This document shows positions 1 to 9,092 of a stretch of DNA of 64,000 nt, piece after piece (the stretch's first letter is position 1; each line of letters begins with the position of its first letter). Below the pieces are notes generated by a model. The model ran no database searches. It was not told where the DNA came from and saw only the letters and a list, made by a program, of their open reading frames with translations. The translations under genes were made by a program, and so were the position numbers. The stretch is from Alphaproteobacteria bacterium (lineage in GTDB: Bacteria > Pseudomonadota > Alphaproteobacteria > Sphingomonadales > Sphingomonadaceae), in contig QBLU01000001.1 in NCBI GenBank assembly GCA_003241875.1, positions 1-64,000 of the forward strand. Reading direction: 5' to 3'.

Positions 1-312
1 CACTATCCGGGCCTGCACCTGATCGGCCGCAACGGCATGCACAAGTACAACAACCAGGACCATGCGATGATGACGGCGATGCTGACCGTCCGCAACATCC
101 TGGCCGGCGAACAGCTTTACGATGTCTGGCAGGTCAACCAGGACGCCGAATATCATGAAGACGGTGCGGCCGGGGCGGAAACGCTGGCACCCGCGGCGGC
201 TTCTGCGCCGACGGCAGCACTCCGTCCGGCACTGACCAGCGGCGAACGCGCCGCGCTGGCCAGCCAGCGCGGCGTGCCGGTGGCGCCGGCGATTGCCGTT
301 CTGGGCGAATAG
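1..312 (+). CDS. FAD-dependent oxidoreductase, C-terminal end (partial)
   Basis: Only the last 103 residues are present; the frame is open from base 1, so the gene begins outside the window. The segment with G-R-N-G-M-H-K-Y-N-N-Q-D-H resembles the C-terminal FAD-binding part of amine-oxidase or UDP-galactopyranose-mutase-like flavoproteins, which often sit next to glycosyltransferases or membrane proteins of surface polysaccharide pathways. The last ~40 residues are an Ala/Pro-rich tail. The following membrane-protein gene starts within or just after this gene's end, so the two are probably co-transcribed. The family call rests on a short conserved stretch; the substrate cannot be inferred. 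Confidence 0.7.
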   Translation, partial: HYPGLHLIGRNGMHKYNNQDHAMMTAMLTVRNILAGEQLYDVWQVNQDAEYHEDGAAGAETLAPAAASAPTAALRPALTSGERAALASQRGVPVAPAIAVLGE

Positions 313-355
313 CCGGGCCGACAGCGCCGCCCCGCCCGAGTCAGAGGCCATAGGA

Positions 356-2248
356 ATGGAACGTCCCGAGGCCACCACCGAGCCGGCGCCGATTGCGCCT
401 GGCATGGTCGTGGCCGCGCTGCTGGCGCTGGTTGCCTTGTGGCTCGTTACTCACCCTTACGAGGGCATCTTCCACGACGCCCGCCTCTATACGCTGCAGG
501 CGTTGTCGCGAGCCCACCCTGGCCGTTATGCCGACGACCTGTTCCTGGCCTTCGGCTCGCAGGACCGGTTTTCGATCTTCGCCAGCCTGTATGCGCCGGC
601 GCTGGCGGCATTCGGGAATGGCGGCGGCCATCTGGCGGTGCTTGTCGTCTGTGCCGCGCTCTGGGTCGCAGCGGCGCTTTACTTCGCCCGGGGCTGGCTT
701 GCCGACGGTGCCATCGGCTGGCCGCTGGCAATCGGCGCGACCGCGGCGGCCGTTGCCTTTCCCGGTGGCATCTCATTTCGTTATGCCGAACCGTTCCTCA
801 CGCCGCGCCTGCCGGCCGAGGCGCTGACCCTCCTCGCGCTGGCGCTGGCGGTGCGCGGCCGCACCCTGCCGGCGCTGCTGGCGCTGGGCACCGCGCTGGC
901 GATTCACCCCTTGATGGCCATCCCGGGGGTCGCGCTGTGGTTCCTCATGGAATGCCGGCATCGACCATGGCTTTGGTTGCTGGCGGCGGCCGGCATCGGC
1001 CTGGCGGCGGTCCTCGCCGGGCTCGGCGTGGAGCCGTTCGCGCGCCTCGGCCAACGGTTCGACCCGGCCTGGCTTGCCATTGTCACCAGCCGCAATCCCC
1101 AATGCCTCATCTCGCAATGGGGCGACACCGAATGGACCGCCGCGGCCAATGGCTTCGGCGCCGCGGCGATCGCCTGGAGCTTTGGCAACGCCCGCACCCG
1201 GCCGCTGATCGGCGCGGCGATCGCGGTCGGGGCCATCGGGATCGCGGTCGGCTGGATCGGTGGCGACCTGCTGCACAACATCTTGCTCACCGATATCCAG
1301 GCCTGGCGCTGGACGTGGCTCACCGCCGCTGTCGCGCATCTGGGCATCGGTGCGCTGCTGGTCGACGTCGCCCGCGGCAAGACGCGGCTGACGATGCCGG
1401 AGCTGCTCCTGCTGCTCGTCGTTGTCGTCATGCTGGCGGTGTCGCGCTACAGCTATCCGGCCGGGGCGCTGCTGGCGCCGATCATGTTGGCGCTCGCAGC
1501 GCTGCACCACTGGCGCGAACGCACCGGCCGGCCGGCGGCGCGCTGGGCAATCATTCTCGTCGCTTATCTTACCGTGCAACTGCTGGTGCTGGCGGCCGGT
1601 GCGCTGCGCGGCCTGCCGGCGCCCGGCGTCGCCACGCTGGTCGGTGCCGGGCTGTGCCTCGTGCTGCTGGCGGGGATCATCGCCGTCGCCGCCGGCCGGA
1701 TGCGCGGCCAGGTCGCCGTGCTGGTTCCAGCGCTCGTCGCGGTGGCCGTTGCCGCGGCATACTGGGACCAGCGGACACCATGGCGCGGCCATGTCGACAG
1801 CGTCGCCGCGCCTCCGGCCGATCTCGTCGCCCTGCTGCCGGCGGGGTCGCTGTACTGGGAGGGCGACATGACGGCGCTGTGGCTGATGCTGCAGCGGCCC
1901 AGCTATTTTTCCTGCGACCAGGGTGCCGGCGTGCTGTTCGCGCGTGGTACCGCAATCGCCTATGCGGCCCGCGCCGAAAGCCTTGCCCGCCTGCGACCGC
2001 TGGACTTTCGCCAGTATGATTTCTGCCCGATGCCTGCGGGCGCACCGCGCCGTCCACGCAGCGTTGCCGACCTTGCCGACGTCTGCCGGCGCGAACCGGA
2101 ACTCGCCGGGGTCGTCCTCGCCAGTCCGGTCGCCGGCGCCGCCGGCCGGACCTGGACACCACCGGTCCGCTTCGAACTGCCGCTGGCGGGCGGGCACCGG
2201 TTCAGCAGCAATCGCTTCCACATCTACGCCTGCGCGGCGTTCCGGTAG
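356..2248 (+). CDS. Large polytopic membrane protein of unknown function
   Basis: A 630-residue protein with about a dozen hydrophobic segments spread over the first ~520 residues and a soluble, probably periplasmic, C-terminal part of ~110 residues with several cysteines. It has no signal peptide; the first membrane segment begins about 18 residues in. Topology resembles polyprenol-linked glycosyltransferases or polysaccharide polymerases, but no catalytic motif is recognised. The frame stays open back to an ATG at 293, which would overlap the upstream flavoprotein gene; the ATG at 356 is preferred because it gives a short cytoplasmic N-terminus before helix 1. The ribosome binding site is weak for both. 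Probably co-transcribed with the preceding flavoprotein gene. Confidence 0.75.
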   Translation: MERPEATTEPAPIAPGMVVAALLALVALWLVTHPYEGIFHDARLYTLQALSRAHPGRYADDLFLAFGSQDRFSIFASLYAPALAAFGNGGGHLAVLVVCAALWVAAALYFARGWLADGAIGWPLAIGATAAAVAFPGGISFRYAEPFLTPRLPAEALTLLALALAVRGRTLPALLALGTALAIHPLMAIPGVALWFLMECRHRPWLWLLAAAGIGLAAVLAGLGVEPFARLGQRFDPAWLAIVTSRNPQCLISQWGDTEWTAAANGFGAAAIAWSFGNARTRPLIGAAIAVGAIGIAVGWIGGDLLHNILLTDIQAWRWTWLTAAVAHLGIGALLVDVARGKTRLTMPELLLLLVVVVMLAVSRYSYPAGALLAPIMLALAALHHWRERTGRPAARWAIILVAYLTVQLLVLAAGALRGLPAPGVATLVGAGLCLVLLAGIIAVAAGRMRGQVAVLVPALVAVAVAAAYWDQRTPWRGHVDSVAAPPADLVALLPAGSLYWEGDMTALWLMLQRPSYFSCDQGAGVLFARGTAIAYAARAESLARLRPLDFRQYDFCPMPAGAPRRPRSVADLADVCRREPELAGVVLASPVAGAAGRTWTPPVRFELPLAGGHRFSSNRFHIYACAAFR

Positions 2249-2349
2249 GGCATGCGAGCCGGACCTACCGCTGATTCCGGACGTCGTTGCCGTGCAAAGG
2301 TCCGGCAGATGTGTTCGGAGTGAGTGTCGGGACTTGTGCGGGACGCGGC

Positions 2350-3357
2350 CTAGACCCGCACCACCCGGCGACCGAAACTGGCGCCGGTAAACAGCCCGCA
2401 AAACGCTTCCGGCAGGCTGGCAAGGCCTTTGAAAACCTCCTCCCGATACTGGACGGCGCCCGATTTGATCAGCGCCGCCAGCTCGGCCTGCGCGGCGGCA
2501 AAGCCGGGCAGGTCGTCGAAGACCACCAGCCCTTCCATCCGCAAGCGCCGCGCGATGAACTCACGCGTGTTCTTCAGCCCCGGCACGCGATCGAGCGGCG
2601 TGTTGTAATCGGCGACCTGACCCGACACGACGATCCGGCCACGCATTTTCATGTGCGGCAAGGCACGATCGATCATGGCATTGCCGACATTATCGAACAT
2701 CACGTCGAAACCATCGGCGGCGGCGGCCATGAACTGCGCCTCGAAATCCGCGGCCTTGTAGTCGACTGCCACGTCAAAGCCGACGTCGCGCAGCCACTGG
2801 CACTTGTCCGGCCCGCCGGCGATGCCAACGACCTGCGATGCGCCCCACAGCTTGGCCAGTTGTCCGGCGGTGGCACCGACCGGTCCGGCGGCGGAGGTGA
2901 CCAGCACGCGCTCCCCGGCTTTCAGCTGCGCCACGCGCTTCAGCCCGAACCAGGCCGTCATGCCGGGCACGCCAAGCAACCCGATCCACAGCGATTCGGG
3001 CACGCCGAGGTCGGGCAGTTTCACCGCATAGCCGCGTCCGTTCGACACGACATGCGTCGCCCAGCCGGTCAGCGCGACATGGTCGCCGACGGCAAAGCGT
3101 TCGTTGCGGCTGGCGATGACCTCCCCGACCGAAAAGCCGTCGACTGGCGCGCCGGGCTGCAGCGGCGGCGCATAGGAGGCGCCCGGCGACAGGCGCGACC
3201 GGGTGCCGGGGTCGCACGAGACGAAATGGTTCTTCGCCAGAAACTGGCCCTCGGCAAGTTCGGGGATGGACAGCCGCTCGACACGGAAATCCTCGGGTGT
3301 CGGCGCGCCATCGATGTGTCGTACCAGCACGATGCGTTCCATTTCGCCGCCCGCCAT
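2350..3357 (-). CDS. NADP-dependent oxidoreductase, MDR family (zinc-independent)
   Basis: A 335-residue medium-chain dehydrogenase/reductase of the leukotriene B4 dehydrogenase/CurA type, which reduces activated double bonds with NADPH and lacks the catalytic zinc of alcohol dehydrogenases. The Rossmann glycine motif appears as A-A-G-P-V-G at about residues 155-160, and the C-terminus has the family's F-G-R-R-V-V-R-V ending. Start: the ATG at 3357 has GGGGAG about 10 bases upstream; a second ATG at 3342 has no such site. The gene is divergent from the VOC gene with only 28 bases between the start codons. The substrate is unknown. Confidence 0.88.
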   Translation of the reverse strand: MAGGEMERIVLVRHIDGAPTPEDFRVERLSIPELAEGQFLAKNHFVSCDPGTRSRLSPGASYAPPLQPGAPVDGFSVGEVIASRNERFAVGDHVALTGWATHVVSNGRGYAVKLPDLGVPESLWIGLLGVPGMTAWFGLKRVAQLKAGERVLVTSAAGPVGATAGQLAKLWGASQVVGIAGGPDKCQWLRDVGFDVAVDYKAADFEAQFMAAAADGFDVMFDNVGNAMIDRALPHMKMRGRIVVSGQVADYNTPLDRVPGLKNTREFIARRLRMEGLVVFDDLPGFAAAQAELAALIKSGAVQYREEVFKGLASLPEAFCGLFTGASFGRRVVRV

Positions 3358-3385
3358 GCCATTCGTCTCCCCAAAGGAGCGCACC

Positions 3386-3811
3386 ATGGACCAACGCATC
3401 AGCATCGTCACGCTGGGAACCGACGACCTGCCCCGCGCCGTTGCCTTCTGGGAGGCAATGGGCTGGCCGCGCAAGCAGCGCAAGTTCGATGCCATCGCAC
3501 TGTTCCAGGCCGGCGGCATCGCCTTTGCCATCTACCCGTTCGACAAGCTGGCCGAGGATTGCGGCATGACCGATCGCGGCCCCGGGTTCGGCGGCTTCAC
3601 CATTGCCCATAATGTCGGCAGCAAGGCCGAGGTCGATGCGCTGCTGATCAAGGCAGTCGCCAATGGTGCGACGTTGCAAAAGCCCGCGCACGATGCGTTC
3701 TGGGGTGGTTACTCGGGCTATTTCTGTGATCCCGACGGCCACCCGTGGGAGGTGGCGTACAACCCTTACATGCCGCTCAACGCCGACGGCAGCGTCACAC
3801 TGGCGGATTAA
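3386..3811 (+). CDS. VOC family protein (glyoxalase/dioxygenase fold)
   Basis: A 141-residue single-domain vicinal-oxygen-chelate protein. The typical beta-alpha-beta-beta-beta pattern is seen, with an N-terminal T-L-G-T-D-D-L-P-R-A-V-A-F-W segment and the C-terminal F-C-D-P-D-G-H-P-W-E signature supplying a probable metal-ligand Glu. The ATG at 3386 has a strong AAAGGAG site 5-6 bases upstream. It is divergent from an MDR reductase, suggesting related detoxification or catabolic roles, but the substrate cannot be told. Its stop codon overlaps the convergent amidohydrolase gene by four bases. Confidence 0.88.
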   Translation: MDQRISIVTLGTDDLPRAVAFWEAMGWPRKQRKFDAIALFQAGGIAFAIYPFDKLAEDCGMTDRGPGFGGFTIAHNVGSKAEVDALLIKAVANGATLQKPAHDAFWGGYSGYFCDPDGHPWEVAYNPYMPLNADGSVTLAD

Positions 3812-4320
3812 TCGGCCTCGATCTGCTCCCGAAGGAGCGTCAGTGCAGCGGCGGCAAAGTCCAGCATGTTGCGGCTGCGGTCGCTGCGGCCGGTTTCCAG
3901 CGTCCGGGCGCGGGCCGACGGACCGGCGACGGCGAGGCAGCTGTGCCCGGCGGCATCGCCATAGGGATTGCCGGTCGGGCCCGAGGCCCCGGTTTCGGCG
4001 ACGCCCCAAGTCGCGCTGAAGCGATGGCGGACGGTTTCGGCAAGCAGCGCCGCATAGGGTTCGCTCGCCGATTTGAGACCGCGGACATCCTCGCGCTTCA
4101 AATCGAGCAGGCGATGGCGGGCACGCGGCGTGTAGACGACGGCGCCGCCGAGATAATAGGCGGAAGCGCCCGGCACCGACAGCAGCGCTGCCGAAATCAG
4201 CCCGCCAGTCGAGGATTCGGCGACCGCGACGGTCTGGCGACGGGCGACGAGCAGTGCGGCAAGGGCCTGCGCCTGGGCAAAAAGCTGTTCCATGCTGCGA
4301 TTATGGCCGGATGCGGGCAT
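3808..4320 (-). CDS. pncC: CinA-family nicotinamide-nucleotide amidohydrolase
   Basis: A 170-residue protein equal to the stand-alone CinA C-terminal domain, which deamidates nicotinamide mononucleotide in NAD salvage. Visible signatures are A-E-S-S-T-G-G near residue 25 (catalytic region) and G-A-S-G-P-T-G-N-P around residue 105. The ATG at 4320 is chosen because GGAGG lies 9 bases upstream; an in-frame GTG at 4329 abuts that site and is unlikely. It follows dnaE2 by only 18 bases on the same strand, so it may be read as the last gene of the SOS operon. In many bacteria cinA is transcribed with recA, which makes the placement noteworthy. Confidence 0.85.
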   Translation of the reverse strand: MPASGHNRSMEQLFAQAQALAALLVARRQTVAVAESSTGGLISAALLSVPGASAYYLGGAVVYTPRARHRLLDLKREDVRGLKSASEPYAALLAETVRHRFSATWGVAETGASGPTGNPYGDAAGHSCLAVAGPSARARTLETGRSDRSRNMLDFAAAALTLLREQIEAD

Positions 4321-4338
4321 GCTGGGCACCCTCCCTGT

Positions 4339-7300
4339 TTAGTGAAAGTCGCGCGAACGCGGCAGGATGCGCACCTCGCGGGGATGGCGGGCACGGTCGG
4401 CGGCGGCGCCGGGATAGGCGCTCGGCTGGTCGGGATGGATGAATTCGTCGGATCGCAGCGGCGCCGGCCGGCTGTCATGGGTTTCCGACAACAGGTCGAG
4501 AACGGTGCTGCGGTCGATGATCCGTGTCGCCATCAGGTGAATGACACCTTCCGGGCTGCGCTGGACCTCGCCTTCGACGACCATCAACCGCGACGCCATG
4601 ATCGGGCGGCGGAAAATCTCGAAAAGCCGTGCCCAGATGACGACGTTGGTGACGCCGGTCTCATCCTCCAGCGTGACGAAGATGGCATTGCCGTTACCAG
4701 GCCGCTGGCGCACGAGAACGACGCCGCCAGTGCGAACCCTGCGGCCGTTCCGGGATGCCGATGTCTCGGCGCAGGTCAGCACACCGGGCAGGTGCGACCG
4801 CAGCAGCGCCATCGGATGCGCCTTCAACGACAGGCGGATCATCTGGTAATCGGCGGCGACCTCCTCGCCGGGGGTCAGTAAAGGCAGGTCGGCATCGGGT
4901 TCGGCGCCCAGCTCGCGCGCCGCGGCGGCAGCAAACAGCGGCAGTTCACCCGATGGCGTCCGCAACGCCTCCCAGGCGGCGCTGCGGCGATCGAGACCCA
5001 GCGAGCCACAGGCATCGGCGTCGGCGAGCAGTCGAAGGGCGCGATCGGGCAGGCCGGCGCGGCGGGCCAGCGCCTCGATGCTGTCGAAAGGCCGGGCGGT
5101 GACGATGGCTTGCGCCCAGGCTTCACGAAAGCCGGTGATCTGGCGGAAGCCGAGACGGAGCGCGCCGCCCTCGATCCGGTTGTCCCAGGCGCTGGCATTG
5201 ATGTCGATTGGCCGCACCTCGACGCCATGTTCGCGGGCGTCGCGGACGATCTGTGCCGGGGCATAGAAGCCCATCGGCTGCGAATTGAGCAAGGCTGTGG
5301 CGAACACCGCCGGATAGCGGCATTTGATGTACGACGAGACCCACACAAGCCTGGCAAAGGCCAGCGCATGGCTTTCCGGAAAGCCATAGCTGCCAAAGCC
5401 TTCGATCTGCTTGTAGCAACGCTCGGCAAAGTCGCGATCATAGCCGCGCGCCACCATGCCGCCGACCATCTTCGCCTCGAAATTGTGCATGGTGCCGACA
5501 TTGCGGAACGTCGCCATGGCGCGCCGCAGCTGGTTGGCCTCCGATGGGGTGAAGGCGGCGGCGGTGATCGCCAGCTTCATCGCCTGCTCCTGGAACAGCG
5601 GCACCCCAAGCGTCTTGCCGAGCACCTCGCGCAGTTCGTTGGGATCATGCGGCGGACCCGGCGACGGATAGTCGACAAGTTCGCGCTTTTGTCGCCGGCG
5701 CAGATAGGGATGCACCATGTTGCCCTGGATCGGTCCCGGCCGGACGATCGCGACCTGGATGGCGAGATCATAGAACTCACGCGGCCGCAGCCGGGGCAGC
5801 ATGTTCATCTGGGCGCGGCTCTCGACCTGGAAAACCCCGACGCTGTCGCCCAGACACAACATGTCGTAAACGTCAGGCGCGTCGCTCGGCACCGTCTGCA
5901 GATCATAGTGTCGGCCATGGTATTCGGCGATCAGACGGAACGCCTTTTCGATGCAGGTCAGCATCCCCAACGCCAGTATGTCGACCTTCATCAGGCCGAG
6001 CGCGTCGATATCGTCCTTGTCCCATTCGATGAAGGTGCGATCCGCCATCGCCGCATTGTGGATCGGCACCGTTTCGTCGAGCCGGTCGTTGGTCAGCACG
6101 AAGCCACCGACATGCTGTGACAGGTGCCGCGGAAACTTCAGGATCTGGTTGACCAGGTCGGCGAGCCGCGCGATCTCGGGACTGGCAGGATCGAAGCCGC
6201 TTTCGACAAAGCGCTGCTGTTCCATCTGGCTGGCAAAGCTGCCCCAGACCGTGCCGGTCAGCCGGGTCGTCACATCTTCCGACAGGCCGAGCACCTTGCC
6301 GACCTCGCGCACAGCGCTGCGCGGCCGATAGTGAATGACGGTGGCGGCGATGCCGGCGCGGTCGCGGCCATAGCGGCGATAGACATATTGCATCACCTCC
6401 TCGCGCCGTTCGTGCTCGAAATCGACGTCGATATCGGGCGGCTCCTTGCGCTCCTCCGAGATGAACCGCGAAAACAACAGGTTCTGCTCGACAGGGTCGA
6501 CCGCGGTGATGCCGAGGATATAGCAGACCGCTGAATTGGCGGCCGAACCACGGCCTTGGCACAGGATGCCCGTGGCCTGGGCGAAGGCGACGATGTCGTG
6601 GACGGTCAGGAAATAGGCGGCATATTCGGCCTTGGCGATGACCGCGAATTCCTCGTCGAGCAGCGCGACCACCTTGGCCGGGATGCCATCGTGCCAGCGC
6701 GCAAAGGCCTTTTGCAGGGTCAGCGTTTCCAGCCAGCCCTGGGGGGTATAGCCGGGCGGCACCGGTTCATGTGGATACTCATATTTGAGATCGTCGAGCC
6801 TGAAATGGATCTGCGCCAGGATGTTGGCGCTTTCGATAATCGCCTCCGGGTGGCCGCGGAACAGTTGCGCCATCTCGGCCTGGGATTTCAGCCGCGCCTC
6901 GGCATTGGCAACCAGGCGGCGACCCGCCTCGGCGAGGCTGCATTTTTCCCGGATGCAGCTCAGCACATCGTGCAGCCGGCGCTGGTCGGCGGTAGCGTAT
7001 AGCGGTGCGTTGGTGGCGAGCAGCGGCGTGCCGGCGGCCGCGGCCATGCCGGCCAGCCGCGCCAGCCGGCGCGTGTCGGCGCCCAAGCGCAGCATGGTGG
7101 CGCCGAGCCAGACCCGGCCCGGTGCCATTTGCGCCAGTTCGTGCAGCCGCGGCACGGGGCCCCGCGGCGGCGGCATGACGATCAGCAGCAGGTCGGCGAG
7201 ATGATCGCGCAGGTCATCGAAATGGAGGATGCAGTTGCCCTTCTCGGCACGCCGGTTACCCAGCGTCAGCAGCCGGCACAGCCGCCCCCAGCCTTGACGG

Positions 7301-7569
7301 GTGGTGGGGTAGGCGATGATGTCGGGCGTGCCGTCGGCAAAGACCAGCCGGGCCCCCACCACGAGCTTGAACGGGATCGGGCCATGATCCGCGACGGCAT
7401 CGCGCAACGCGACCCAGGCGCGGACGACGCCGGCGACGGTGTTGCGGTCGGCGATCCCGATCCCGGCATGGCCGAGCGCGATCGCTTCCGCCACCATGTC
7501 GGACGGGGCGGAGGCGCCACGCAGGAAGGAATAGTTGGTCGCGGCCGCCAGTTCGGCAAAGCCGGTCAT
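4339..7569 (-). CDS. dnaE2: Error-prone DNA polymerase DnaE2 (ImuC)
   Basis: A 1076-residue C-family polymerase alpha subunit that carries out translesion synthesis with ImuA and ImuB. The PHP domain occupies the N-terminus; the polymerase active-site P-D-I-D-V-D-F motif is near residue 376; an OB-fold and the DnaE2-type C-terminus, H-P-R-x-V-R-I-L-P-x-S-R-D-F-H, close the protein. Upstream in-frame ATGs up to 7716 lie inside imuB and are rejected: the ATG at 7569 overlaps the imuB stop codon as ATGA and begins at the conserved M-T-G-F-A-E-L-A-A-A-T-N-Y-S-F-L-R-G. Replicative DnaE1 is a separate gene not in this window. Regulated through the SOS box in front of imuA. Confidence 0.96.
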   Translation of the reverse strand: MTGFAELAAATNYSFLRGASAPSDMVAEAIALGHAGIGIADRNTVAGVVRAWVALRDAVADHGPIPFKLVVGARLVFADGTPDIIAYPTTRQGWGRLCRLLTLGNRRAEKGNCILHFDDLRDHLADLLLIVMPPPRGPVPRLHELAQMAPGRVWLGATMLRLGADTRRLARLAGMAAAAGTPLLATNAPLYATADQRRLHDVLSCIREKCSLAEAGRRLVANAEARLKSQAEMAQLFRGHPEAIIESANILAQIHFRLDDLKYEYPHEPVPPGYTPQGWLETLTLQKAFARWHDGIPAKVVALLDEEFAVIAKAEYAAYFLTVHDIVAFAQATGILCQGRGSAANSAVCYILGITAVDPVEQNLLFSRFISEERKEPPDIDVDFEHERREEVMQYVYRRYGRDRAGIAATVIHYRPRSAVREVGKVLGLSEDVTTRLTGTVWGSFASQMEQQRFVESGFDPASPEIARLADLVNQILKFPRHLSQHVGGFVLTNDRLDETVPIHNAAMADRTFIEWDKDDIDALGLMKVDILALGMLTCIEKAFRLIAEYHGRHYDLQTVPSDAPDVYDMLCLGDSVGVFQVESRAQMNMLPRLRPREFYDLAIQVAIVRPGPIQGNMVHPYLRRRQKRELVDYPSPGPPHDPNELREVLGKTLGVPLFQEQAMKLAITAAAFTPSEANQLRRAMATFRNVGTMHNFEAKMVGGMVARGYDRDFAERCYKQIEGFGSYGFPESHALAFARLVWVSSYIKCRYPAVFATALLNSQPMGFYAPAQIVRDAREHGVEVRPIDINASAWDNRIEGGALRLGFRQITGFREAWAQAIVTARPFDSIEALARRAGLPDRALRLLADADACGSLGLDRRSAAWEALRTPSGELPLFAAAAARELGAEPDADLPLLTPGEEVAADYQMIRLSLKAHPMALLRSHLPGVLTCAETSASRNGRRVRTGGVVLVRQRPGNGNAIFVTLEDETGVTNVVIWARLFEIFRRPIMASRLMVVEGEVQRSPEGVIHLMATRIIDRSTVLDLLSETHDSRPAPLRSDEFIHPDQPSAYPGAAADRARHPREVRILPRSRDFH

Positions 7570-9092
7570 GCAAACAGCCCGTGGAGATACCAGCCCGGCA
7601 TGGCTTTTTCGCTGCCGTAAAGCCCGTGGCGGAATAGCCAGAAGCGACGGCCGTCGCCATCCTCGACCCGGTAGTAATCGCGGGTCAGCCCGGCGCCATC
7701 GGCACGCCGCCACCATTCAGCGGCGATGCGTTCCGGGCCTTCGTGGCGGGCAACCTCGTGCAGGCGGCGGCGCCAGCGGAAGCGGCGCGGTGGGCCATCG
7801 GGGACTTCGGCGATGACATCGATCGGTTGCGGCGGGTCGAACAGGTGGATCGGACGTTCCGGCGGCTCGCCATCGGCCGGCGCCGGCCAGGGCGTGCTGC
7901 CGATATCGGCAAAGGCCAGGTCGAATGCCGCCTGTTCTGGGATATGGCTGTCGCCCGGCACCAGCCGCCGCACCCGCCCGCGGCCGAGCCGGGTCGCCAG
8001 CCGATCGACCAAGGCCCCGATTTCGCCATCGGCAAGGGTGCCGCCTTCCAGTTGCAACTGGGTATCCGCAAGCGGCGCCACCACCGGCACCTCGAGCCGG
8101 ATCATGTCATAGCCGAAGCCGGGATCGAGCGGATCGGACAGCGCCCCGATCCGCTCGCGCAGTAGCCGGATCAGAATCCCAGGGTCGCGCACCGGTGCCG
8201 CGGTATCGACCGCCAGATTCGCGACATGCCCATCGCTGCGGAACAGCGCGACCTCGAAGCGCCGGCCCCCCTCGGCGCGCACCGCAAGCGCCATCCCGGC
8301 ACGCACCGCCAACGCCTCGATGACCGCCAAGGCCGCGTCGACCTGTGCCAGGGGGGCTGCGAAACGCTGTGTCGCCGCCACCACGGCCGGACTGCGCCGT
8401 GGCGTGACATGGACATCGATATCACCGAGCAGCCGTGCCAGCAGCATCACCATATCGGCGCCAAAGCGCGCCGCCAGCGCTGGGCGATGCTGGCGTGCCA
8501 CGTCGCCGATGCGCTTCAGCCCGGCGCGGCGCAGCGCGAGATGCGTTGCCTCGGGTACCGCCAGAACCGTCACCGGCAGGTCGTCGACTTCGGCCAGCTG
8601 GTGCCGAGCCAGCGCCAGCGCTGCATCCGGCGTATCGGCAAGCGCCGGCAGTGCGGTCAGTCCTAGCCTGACAATTCGCGTCAAAATGACATCGACCATT
8701 CCTGGCTCGCCGCCGTAGGGATGCGTGCAGCCGGTAATGTCGATCACGATGCCTTGTGGCGGCACCACCATCACCATCGGCGAGTAGCGGTCGCAACCAT
8801 CGGCGAGCCATTCGAGCAGCGCCAGGTCGGCCACCGGATCATCGCTGACCGCCACCAGCTCGGGCAGCCGTGCCCGCGCATCGGCGAGCGTCAGCCCCGG
8901 CGCAAGCCCTTGTGCCAGGGCGCGGGTGTCGACCGCGGCCAGCACCAGGCTGCCGCGATCCTTTGCCACCAGCGCGAACGGCGCCTCAGGCGACGCGGCG
9001 CCGCGCTGGCGATGCTCGCGGTGCACGCGTTCGCTGGGCAGCAACGGCAGGTGCAACGCCAGGTAGCGCCGTGCCAAAGGCTCTGCGATCAC
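7566..9092 (-). CDS. imuB: ImuB, Y-family polymerase-like mutasome protein
   Basis: A 508-residue Y-family relative that lacks polymerase activity and bridges ImuA, DnaE2 and the beta clamp. The first conserved segment reads R-Y-L-A-L-H-L-P-L-L-P rather than the catalytic D-x-D-x-F-F of active polymerases, and the second metal motif is replaced by I-D-I-T-G-C-T-H, as usual in ImuB. Start: GTG at 9092 has GGAG about 7 bases upstream; the open frame continues to a GTG at 9134 with no ribosome binding site. With the chosen start it overlaps imuA by 107 bases in another frame. The downstream dnaE2 start overlaps the stop codon. Confidence 0.93.
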   Translation of the reverse strand: MIAEPLARRYLALHLPLLPSERVHREHRQRGAASPEAPFALVAKDRGSLVLAAVDTRALAQGLAPGLTLADARARLPELVAVSDDPVADLALLEWLADGCDRYSPMVMVVPPQGIVIDITGCTHPYGGEPGMVDVILTRIVRLGLTALPALADTPDAALALARHQLAEVDDLPVTVLAVPEATHLALRRAGLKRIGDVARQHRPALAARFGADMVMLLARLLGDIDVHVTPRRSPAVVAATQRFAAPLAQVDAALAVIEALAVRAGMALAVRAEGGRRFEVALFRSDGHVANLAVDTAAPVRDPGILIRLLRERIGALSDPLDPGFGYDMIRLEVPVVAPLADTQLQLEGGTLADGEIGALVDRLATRLGRGRVRRLVPGDSHIPEQAAFDLAFADIGSTPWPAPADGEPPERPIHLFDPPQPIDVIAEVPDGPPRRFRWRRRLHEVARHEGPERIAAEWWRRADGAGLTRDYYRVEDGDGRRFWLFRHGLYGSEKAMPGWYLHGLFA

